This document shows, one piece after another, positions 57,550-64,000 of a stretch of DNA of 64,000 bases (its first letter is position 1; each line of letters starts with the position of its first letter). A model generated the notes under the pieces. That model was given only the letters and a program-made list of their open reading frames with translations, made no database searches and was not told the origin of the DNA. The position numbers and the translations under genes were made by a program. This DNA is from Burkholderia paludis. GTDB lineage: Bacteria; Pseudomonadota; Gammaproteobacteria; Burkholderiales; Burkholderiaceae. The DNA lies in the NCBI RefSeq assembly GCF_000732615.1, contig NZ_JPGL01000013.1:62001-126000 (forward strand), given 5' to 3'.

Positions 57550-60387
57550 ATGAGCAACAAGAAAGCCGATTCGAAACCGCAGGCCAAGTATCCGGTCAAC
57601 CTGCTCGACACGCCGTTCCCGATGCGCGGCGACCTGCCCAAGCGCGAGCCGCAGTGGGTCAAGGAATGGGAGGAGCGCGGCATTTACGAGAAGATCCGCG
57701 CGGCCAGCAAGGGCCGGCCGAAGTTCATCCTGCACGACGGCCCGCCGTATGCGAACGGCGACATCCACCTCGGTCACGCCGTCAACAAGATCCTGAAGGA
57801 CATCGTCGTCAAGTCGCGCAACATGGCCGGCTTCGACGCGCCGTACGTGCCGGGCTGGGATTGCCACGGCATGCCGATCGAGATCCAGATCGAGAAGCAG
57901 TTCGGCAAGTCGCTGCCGGCGGCCGAGGTGATGAGCAAGGCGCGGGCGTACGCGACCGAGCAAATCGAGAAGCAGAAGGTCGGCTTCAAGCGCCTCGGCG
58001 TGCTCGGCGACTGGGCCAACCCGTACAAGACGATGAACTTCGTCAACGAGGCGGAAGAGATCCGCGCGCTCGGCAAGATCATCGAGAAGGGCTACGTGTA
58101 CCGCGGCCTGAAGCCGGTTAACTGGTGCTTCGATTGCGGCTCGGCGCTCGCCGAGGCGGAAGTCGAGTACAAGGACCGCACCGACCCGACGATCGACGTG
58201 ATGTTCGCGTTCGCGGAGCCGGAAAAGACCGCGCAGGCGTTCGGCCTGCCGGCGCTGCCGCGCGCCGAGGGCGGCATCGTGATCTGGACCACCACGCCGT
58301 GGACGATCCCGGCGAACCAGGCGCTGAACCTCCATCCCGAAATCGTCTACGCGCTGGTCGACACCGAGCGCGGGCTGCTGATCATCGCGGAAGAGCGCGT
58401 CGCCGCGTGCATGGCCGACTTCAAGCTGACCGGCCGCGTCGTCGCGACCGCGCCGGGCGTGAAGCTCGCGAACCTGCGCTTCCACCACCCGCTCGCGTCG
58501 GCCCACCCCGGCTACAAGCGCACCGCCCCCGTCTACCTCGGCGACTACGTGACGACCGACACGGGTACCGGCGTCGTGCACTCGTCGCCCGCATACGGCA
58601 TCGAGGACTTCATGTCCTGCAAGGCGCACGGGATGACCGACTCGGACTTCATCAACCCGGTGATGGGCGACGGCCGCTATATCGAATCGCTGCCGCTGTT
58701 CGGCGGCCTGTCGATCTGGGACGCGAACCCGAAGATCGTCGAGGCGCTGAACGCGGCCGGCTCGCTGCTGCGCAGCGAGAAGTACACGCACAGCTACATG
58801 CACTGCTGGCGCCACAAGACGCCGATCATCTACCGCGCGACGTCGCAGTGGTTCGCCGGCATGGACGTGACGCCGAGCGACGGCGGCAAGACGCTGCGCG
58901 AAACGGCGCTCGAAGGCGTCGATGCGACGGCGTTCTATCCGTCGTGGGGCAAGCAGCGCCTGTTCAGCATGATCGCGAACCGTCCCGACTGGACGCTGTC
59001 GCGCCAGCGCCAGTGGGGCGTGCCGATGGCGTTCTTCGTGCACAAGGAAACCGGCGAGCTGCACCCGCGCACGCTCGAGCTGCTCGACGAAGTCGCGAAA
59101 CGCGTCGAGCAGTCGGGCATCGAGGCCTGGCAGACGCTCGATCCGCGCGAGCTGATCGGCGACGACGCGAACCTGTACGAAAAGAACCGCGACACGCTCG
59201 ACGTGTGGTTCGACTCGGGCACGACGCACTGGCACGTGTTGCGCGGCTCGCACAAGGATCAGCTGCAGTTCCCGGCCGACCTCTACCTCGAAGGCTCGGA
59301 CCAGCATCGCGGCTGGTTCCACTCGTCGCTGCTGACCGCGTCGATGATCGACGGCCGCGCGCCGTACAAGGGCCTGCTCACGCACGGCTTCACGGTCGAC
59401 GGCGAAGGCCGCAAGATGAGCAAGTCGCTCGGCAACGGCATCGACCCGCATGAAGTCGCGAACCGCCTCGGCGCGGAAATCATCCGCCTGTGGATCGCGT
59501 CGACCGACTACTCGGGCGAGCTCGCGATCTCCGAGGAAATCCTGAAGCGCGTGACCGAAGGCTATCGCCGCATCCGCAATACGCTGCGCTTCCTGCTCGC
59601 GAACCTGTCGGATTTCGACGTCGCGCAGCACGCGGTGCCCGTCGACGAATGGCTCGAGATCGACCGCTATGCGGTGGCGTTCTCGGCGCAGATGCAGGCG
59701 GATCTGCTCGGCCACTACGAGAAGTACGAATTCCACCCGGTCGTCGCGAAGCTGCAGACGTACTGCTCGGAAGATCTCGGCGGCTTCTACCTCGACGTGC
59801 TGAAGGATCGCCTGTACACGAGCGCGGCCGATTCGCGCGCACGCCGCTCCGCGCAGACGGCGCTGTACCACCTGACGCAGGGCCTGCTGCGCGTGCTCGC
59901 GCCGTTCCTGTCGTTCACGGCGGAAGAAGCGTGGAAGGTGTTCCAGCCGGCCAGCGACACGATCTTCACGGAAACCTACTACGCGTATCCGGAAATCGCC
60001 GGCTCGGCCGCGCTGATCGAAAAGTGGGCGCTGCTGCGCAACGTGCGCGGCAACGTGGCGAAGGCGCTGGAGGAAGCGCGCACCGCGAACCGCATCGGTT
60101 CGTCGCTGCAGGCCGAAGTCGCCGTGCATGCGAGCGGCGCGCGTTACGACGCGCTCACGAGCCTCGGCGACGACCTGAAGTTCGTGCTGATCACATCGGC
60201 GGCGACCGTCGTCAGGGTCGACGACGAGGCGCAGGAGAGCGTCGACGTGGCTGCGTCGAAGTACCAGAAGTGCGAACGCTGCTGGCACTACCGCGAAGAT
60301 GTCGGCGTGCACGCCGATCACCCGACGCTGTGCGGCCGCTGCTTCTCCAACCTGTTCGAAAACGGCGAAATCCGGAGCGCTGCTTAA
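57550..60387 (+). CDS. ileS: Isoleucyl-tRNA synthetase
   Basis: A 945-residue class I synthetase. The HIGH motif is HLGH (73-76) in [16 protein letters not shown], and KMSKS begins at residue 622. The editing domain includes [15 protein letters not shown] near 249. A C-terminal zinc finger is formed by C908, C911, C928 and C931. This zinc-bearing form is the common bacterial type, sensitive to mupirocin. lspA follows by three bases. Confidence 0.97.
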   Translation: MSNKKADSKPQAKYPVNLLDTPFPMRGDLPKREPQWVKEWEERGIYEKIRAASKGRPKFILHDGPPYANGDIHLGHAVNKILKDIVVKSRNMAGFDAPYVPGWDCHGMPIEIQIEKQFGKSLPAAEVMSKARAYATEQIEKQKVGFKRLGVLGDWANPYKTMNFVNEAEEIRALGKIIEKGYVYRGLKPVNWCFDCGSALAEAEVEYKDRTDPTIDVMFAFAEPEKTAQAFGLPALPRAEGGIVIWTTTPWTIPANQALNLHPEIVYALVDTERGLLIIAEERVAACMADFKLTGRVVATAPGVKLANLRFHHPLASAHPGYKRTAPVYLGDYVTTDTGTGVVHSSPAYGIEDFMSCKAHGMTDSDFINPVMGDGRYIESLPLFGGLSIWDANPKIVEALNAAGSLLRSEKYTHSYMHCWRHKTPIIYRATSQWFAGMDVTPSDGGKTLRETALEGVDATAFYPSWGKQRLFSMIANRPDWTLSRQRQWGVPMAFFVHKETGELHPRTLELLDEVAKRVEQSGIEAWQTLDPRELIGDDANLYEKNRDTLDVWFDSGTTHWHVLRGSHKDQLQFPADLYLEGSDQHRGWFHSSLLTASMIDGRAPYKGLLTHGFTVDGEGRKMSKSLGNGIDPHEVANRLGAEIIRLWIASTDYSGELAISEEILKRVTEGYRRIRNTLRFLLANLSDFDVAQHAVPVDEWLEIDRYAVAFSAQMQADLLGHYEKYEFHPVVAKLQTYCSEDLGGFYLDVLKDRLYTSAADSRARRSAQTALYHLTQGLLRVLAPFLSFTAEEAWKVFQPASDTIFTETYYAYPEIAGSAALIEKWALLRNVRGNVAKALEEARTANRIGSSLQAEVAVHASGARYDALTSLGDDLKFVLITSAATVVRVDDEAQESVDVAASKYQKCERCWHYREDVGVHADHPTLCGRCFSNLFENGEIRSAA

Positions 60388-60390
60388 ACC

Positions 60391-60891
60391 ATGGCGAAAA
60401 CCCTGTCGAAACCGGCCAGCGGCGCGCTTGCGCCCTGGCTCGGCATTTCGCTGATCGTGATCCTGTTCGACCAGTTGTCGAAAATCGCGATCCTGAAAAC
60501 GTTCGCGTACGGCGCGCAGCATGCGCTGACGTCGTTCTTCAACCTCGTGCTGGTGTACAACCGCGGCGCCGCGTTCGGCTTCCTGTCGACCGCGAGCGGC
60601 TGGCAGCGCTGGGCGTTCACCGCGCTCGGCATCGGCGCGACGCTCGTGATCTGCTTCCTGCTGAAGCGCCACGGTCATCAGCGGCTGTTCAGCGTGTCGC
60701 TCGCGCTGATCCTCGGCGGCGCGCTCGGCAACGTGATCGACCGGCTCATCTACGGTCACGTGATCGACTTTCTCGATTTCCACCTCGGCGCCTGGCACTT
60801 CCCGGCGTTCAACCTCGCCGATTCCGCAATCACGGTCGGCGCGGTGCTGCTGATCTACGACGAACTGCGCCGCGTGCGCGGTTCGCGCTAG
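60391..60891 (+). CDS. lspA: Lipoprotein signal peptidase (signal peptidase II)
   Basis: A 166-residue integral membrane aspartyl peptidase with four helices. The catalytic aspartates are D117 (NVIDRLIYG) and D144 (FNLADSAIT), with the same 27-residue spacing as in E. coli. It cleaves prolipoproteins after Lgt modification. The ileS-lspA pairing is conserved in many proteobacteria. Confidence 0.96.
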   Translation: MAKTLSKPASGALAPWLGISLIVILFDQLSKIAILKTFAYGAQHALTSFFNLVLVYNRGAAFGFLSTASGWQRWAFTALGIGATLVICFLLKRHGHQRLFSVSLALILGGALGNVIDRLIYGHVIDFLDFHLGAWHFPAFNLADSAITVGAVLLIYDELRRVRGSR

Positions 60892-60958
60892 GCGCGCATA
60901 CTCGGCGTCGACGGCCGGCTTCGCGCCGGCCGTTCCGTTTGATCCTTGGAGGCCTGAG

Positions 60959-62170
60959 TTGGCACACGCAGAACTCGCAGGAAAACACCTCGTTCTCGGC
61001 CTGACGGGCGGCATCGCCTGCTACAAGATCGCCGAGCTCACCCGGCTGCTCACGAAGGCCGGCGCGACCGTGCAGGTCGCGATGACCGAAGCCGCCACCC
61101 AGTTCATCACGCCCGTCACGATGCAGGCGCTGTCGGGCCGGCCGGTCTACACGAGCCAGTGGGACGCGCGCATCGACAACAACATGGCGCACATCGACCT
61201 GTCGCGCGAAGCCGACGCGATCGTGATCGCGCCCGCGTCGACGGATTTCCTCGCGAAGCTCGCGCACGGCTTCGCGGACGATCTGCTGTCGACACTGTGC
61301 GTCGCACGCGACTGTCCGCTGCTCGTCGTCCCCGCGATGAACCGCCAGATGTGGCAGAACCCGGCCACCCAGCGCAATGCCGCGCAACTGCGCGCGGACG
61401 GCGTGTCGGTGCTCGGCCCGGATTCGGGCGCACAGGCATGCGGCGAGGTCGGCGACGGCCGCATGCTCGAGCCCGAGGCGATCTATGAAGCGATCGTCGC
61501 GCACTTCGCGCCGAAGGTGCTCGCGCATCGGCGCGTGCTGATCACGGCCGGCCCGACGTTCGAGCCGCTCGACCCGGTGCGCGGCCTCACGAACCGCTCG
61601 AGCGGCAAGATGGGCTTCGCGCTCGCGCGCGCCGCGCAGCAGGCCGGCGCCGACGTGCATCTCGTCGCGGGGCCGGTAGCGCTCGACACGCCGTGGGGCG
61701 TCTACCGCCAGGACGTGCAGACCGCGCAGCAGATGTACGACGCGGTCATGCATGCCGTCGCCAATGCCGACATCTTCATCGCGGTGGCCGCGGTCGCCGA
61801 CTGGCGCGTCGACCAGCCGGCCGAGCACAAGATGAAGAAGACGGCCGACCGCAAGATGCCGGCACTCTCGTTCGTCGAGAACCCGGACATCCTCGCATCG
61901 GTCGCGGCGCTGCCCGATCCGCCCTTCTGCGTGGGGTTCGCGGCCGAAAGCGGCGACCTCGACGTGCACGGCGACGCGAAGCGCAAGCGCAAGAACGTGC
62001 CGCTGCTCGTCGGCAACCTCGGCCCGCTCACGTTCGGCCGCGACGACAACGAAGTCGTGCTGTTCGAGGCGGCCGGCCTCACGCGCCTGCCGCGCGCGCC
62101 GAAAGACACGCTCGCGCAAACGCTCGTCGCGGAGATCGCGAAACGCCTGCCCGACAACCGCCTGATCTGA
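60959..62170 (+). CDS. coaBC: Bifunctional phosphopantothenoylcysteine decarboxylase/ligase
   Basis: A 403-residue CoaBC with a TTG start (60959-60961; GGAGG about nine bases upstream). The N-terminal CoaC flavoprotein domain has [15 protein letters not shown], the [14 protein letters not shown] motif and CGEVGDGRM. The C-terminal CoaB domain has [25 protein letters not shown] and a KMKKT region near 283. It makes 4'-phosphopantetheine from phosphopantothenate and cysteine. A GC-rich hairpin (60911-60933) with a weak T run precedes it, but readthrough from lspA is likely. Confidence 0.94.
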   Translation: MAHAELAGKHLVLGLTGGIACYKIAELTRLLTKAGATVQVAMTEAATQFITPVTMQALSGRPVYTSQWDARIDNNMAHIDLSREADAIVIAPASTDFLAKLAHGFADDLLSTLCVARDCPLLVVPAMNRQMWQNPATQRNAAQLRADGVSVLGPDSGAQACGEVGDGRMLEPEAIYEAIVAHFAPKVLAHRRVLITAGPTFEPLDPVRGLTNRSSGKMGFALARAAQQAGADVHLVAGPVALDTPWGVYRQDVQTAQQMYDAVMHAVANADIFIAVAAVADWRVDQPAEHKMKKTADRKMPALSFVENPDILASVAALPDPPFCVGFAAESGDLDVHGDAKRKRKNVPLLVGNLGPLTFGRDDNEVVLFEAAGLTRLPRAPKDTLAQTLVAEIAKRLPDNRLI

Positions 62171-62222
62171 TCAACCGCGCGGCGGCCGCCGCCGCGCCCT
62201 TCCCGACCGATTCGACGACTGC

Positions 62223-62669
62223 ATGAAACTCGACCTGAAGATTCTCGACGCGCGCATGCGCGACTACCTGCCCGCCTACGCCACCCCCGGCAGCGCGGGT
62301 CTCGACCTGCGCGCGTGCCTCGACGCGCCGGTCACGTTGCAGCCGGGCGAAACGACGCTCGTGCCGACCGGCCTCGCGATCCACCTCGCCGATCCCGGCT
62401 ATGCCGCGCTGATCCTGCCGCGCTCGGGCCTCGGCCACAAGCACGGCATCGTGCTCGGCAACCTGGTCGGCCTGATCGATTCCGACTACCAGGGCCAGCT
62501 GATGATCTCGACCTGGAACCGCGGTCAGACCGAGTTCGTGCTGAACCCGTTCGAACGGCTCGCGCAGCTTGTGATCGTGCCGGTCGTGCAGGCACAGTTC
62601 AACCTCGTCGACGAGTTTGCCGAGAGCGATCGCGGCGAAGGCGGCTTCGGCAGCACCGGCCGCCACTGA
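62223..62669 (+). CDS. dut: Deoxyuridine 5'-triphosphate nucleotidohydrolase
   Basis: A 148-residue trimeric dUTPase. The five motifs are recognisable: AGLDLRA (21-27), [28 protein letters not shown] and the C-terminal FGSTGRH. It hydrolyses dUTP to dUMP. Next to coaBC, as in E. coli (dfp-dut). Confidence 0.97.
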   Translation: MKLDLKILDARMRDYLPAYATPGSAGLDLRACLDAPVTLQPGETTLVPTGLAIHLADPGYAALILPRSGLGHKHGIVLGNLVGLIDSDYQGQLMISTWNRGQTEFVLNPFERLAQLVIVPVVQAQFNLVDEFAESDRGEGGFGSTGRH

Positions 62670-62686
62670 GCGGCGCATCGCCAAAG

Positions 62687-62715
62687 AAAAGGGGCCGCGA
62701 GGCCCCTTTTTTTTC
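62687..62715 (+). terminator. Terminator after dut
   Basis: Stem AAAAGGGGCC (62687-62696) with GGCCCCTTTT (62701-62710), a GCGA loop and an eight-T run. The A tract may also serve the converging permease gene. Confidence 0.9.
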
Positions 62716-62756
62716 CGGTCGGCGGCGCGATTCGCGCGAGCGTCACGCCTGCGCCG

Positions 62757-64000
62757 TCAGCGTGCGTGTTGGTGCCGGTAGTGCAGCACGTAAGCAAGCG
62801 TGAGCAGCACGGCGAATACAACGCCGACCACCATCGTCATCCGGAATTCGCGCGTGAAGGCCGTGGTGAACAGGATCGACGCGACAAGCCCTGCACCGAG
62901 CAGGCTGCCGAACGGGTGCCCCCACATCCGGAACGCAAGCGCCGGGCCGCGATAGCGCGCCCGGAAGCGCAGGTGCGTGACGAAGATCATCAGCCACGTG
63001 AACAGCGCGCCGAACATCGCGATCGCCATCATCACGGTGAACGCCGTGTCGGGCGCGAGCACGACCAGCACGGCCGCCACCGCGACGCCGCTCGTCGAGA
63101 TCCACAGCGCCGCTCGCGGCACGCCGTTCGTGCCGAGCCGGCCGAACACCGCGGGGGCAAGCCGCGCGCGCGACAGGCTGAACATCATCCGCGTCGTCAC
63201 GTAGAGCTGGCTGTTCATTGCCGACAGCGCCGCGATCAGCAGCACGAAGTTGATCACGCCCGCCGCGTACGGCACGTGGGTCGCGGCCATGACTTTCACG
63301 AACGGGCTTTCGTCGGTGCCGGCCTGCGTCCACGGCACGATCGCGAGCATCAGCGACAGCGTCAGCAGGTAGAACAGCACGAGCCGGAACACGGTCGAGC
63401 GGAATGCGCGCGTGACCGCGTGCTGCGGATCGCGCGCCTCGCCGGCCGCGATCGCGACGGCCTCGATGCTCATGTAGCTGAAGATCGCGACGATCACCGC
63501 GACCCAGGTGCCCCACGGCCCCTTCGGCATGAAGCCGCCGTGCGCGGTGTAGTTTGCGAAGCCGATGCCCGACGCGGCCGGCGCGGACCACACGAGATAC
63601 GCGCCGAGCACGATGAATACGACGATCGCCGCGATCTTCAGCAGCGAGAACGCATATTCGACCGAGCCGTACAGCGTGACGCTCGCGAGGTTCACCGCGA
63701 TCAGCAGCGCGGAGAAGCCGATCACCCAGTACCAGCCCGGCACGGCCGGAAACCAGTACTTCATGAACACGGCGATCGCACTGATCTCGGTGCCGATGGC
63801 GAACACGACCGCGAACCAGTACGCATAGCGCACCAGGAAGCCCGCGAGCGGGCCGACGTAGTGCTCGGCATACGCGCCGAACGAGCCGGCCGTCGGATGC
63901 GCGACGGTCATTTCCGCAAGCGCGCCCATCAGCAACAACGCGATCAGCGCGCCAATCGCATACGAAACCAGCACGCTCGGGCCGGCGAGCCCGATCGCGA
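62757..64000 (-). CDS. Amino acid permease (APC family), 5' end outside the window
   Basis: The C-terminal 414 or so codons of an amino acid/polyamine/organocation permease; reading continues through 64000 as AIGLAGPSVLVSYAIG, so the start is beyond the window. Family features are EMTVAHPTAGSFGAYAEHYVGP, a GW-rich mid helix, EARDPQHAVTRAFRSTVFR and late helices ending near LAYVLHYRHQHAR. It resembles the AroP/ProY/GabP group; substrate is not assignable. It converges on dut. Confidence 0.9.
   Translation of the reverse strand, partial: AIGLAGPSVLVSYAIGALIALLLMGALAEMTVAHPTAGSFGAYAEHYVGPLAGFLVRYAYWFAVVFAIGTEISAIAVFMKYWFPAVPGWYWVIGFSALLIAVNLASVTLYGSVEYAFSLLKIAAIVVFIVLGAYLVWSAPAASGIGFANYTAHGGFMPKGPWGTWVAVIVAIFSYMSIEAVAIAAGEARDPQHAVTRAFRSTVFRLVLFYLLTLSLMLAIVPWTQAGTDESPFVKVMAATHVPYAAGVINFVLLIAALSAMNSQLYVTTRMMFSLSRARLAPAVFGRLGTNGVPRAALWISTSGVAVAAVLVVLAPDTAFTVMMAIAMFGALFTWLMIFVTHLRFRARYRGPALAFRMWGHPFGSLLGAGLVASILFTTAFTREFRMTMVVGVVFAVLLTLAYVLHYRHQHAR

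Noticed and set aside
60911..60933. Hairpin between lspA and coaBC as a terminator
   Set aside because: The stem ACGGCCGGC/GCCGGCCGT is strong but the following run is TCCGTTT, too weak to call a rho-independent terminator with confidence.
57508..61014. A 1168-codon open frame on the minus strand opposite ileS and lspA
   Set aside because: It is antisense to two certain genes, is dominated by Arg, Ala, Val, Asp and Glu as expected of a shadow frame in GC-rich DNA, and resembles no family.

Overview
The window is GC-rich (about 65-68% by eye) chromosomal DNA with the gene content, synteny style and codon use of Burkholderia, most like a Burkholderia cepacia complex species, on its main chromosome. 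Supporting this are DUF2486 next to holC and pepA, a split siroheme pathway with an APS-type CysH, cbiX beside lptG, and ispH next to a liv operon. I see no insertion sequence, prophage, CRISPR array or defence cluster. The region is largely core metabolism and housekeeping.

Layout. (1) 1-6940: late cobalamin synthesis and import. cbiB', a cobD-type decarboxylase and btuF run on the plus strand. btuC-btuD-cobT-cobS-cobC run towards them on the minus strand behind a cobalamin riboswitch at about 6715-6940. (2) 7108-10486: a coiled-coil (ZapB-like) gene, zapA, 6S RNA, an EVE-domain gene, a SIMPL-domain gene and lgt. (3) 10487-13274: a decayed LysR fragment, ilvD and a small cytochrome c. (4) 13417-18883: pepA-holC-DUF2486 on the minus strand, divergent from lptF-lptG. 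(5) 18911-27988: cbiX, then the assimilatory sulfate operon cysI-DUF934-cysH-cysD-cysN-cobA with its divergent regulator cysB, then an orphan periplasmic binding protein. cbiX and cobA probably supply siroheme for CysI. (6) 28084-39368: tRNA-Leu(CAA), then a more accessory stretch: hydrolase/LysR pair, LysR/SDR pair, DinB, CopC, pseudouridine synthase, small membrane protein, epimerase, flavin reductase, a candidate short transcript, argD, GNAT and DUF2278. (7) 39655-44199: the livHMGF branched-chain amino acid transporter, with its upstream binding-protein gene shrunk to about 225 codons. (8) 44469-57448: ispH, slpA, radC, rpmB-rpmG, nadB, nadC-nadA, acyl desaturase, MscS channel, rRNA methyltransferase, purN, ribF. 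(9) 57550-64000: ileS-lspA-coaBC-dut and a partial amino acid permease.

Many genes overlap by 1-16 bases, indicating translationally coupled operons. Strong hairpin terminators, several bidirectional, separate the blocks.

No clearly new biological system is visible. The best leads are the in-frame-shrunk liv binding protein gene, the 75-bp repeat array in the DUF2486 gene, the promoter-to-terminator unit upstream of argD, and the LysR remnant upstream of ilvD.
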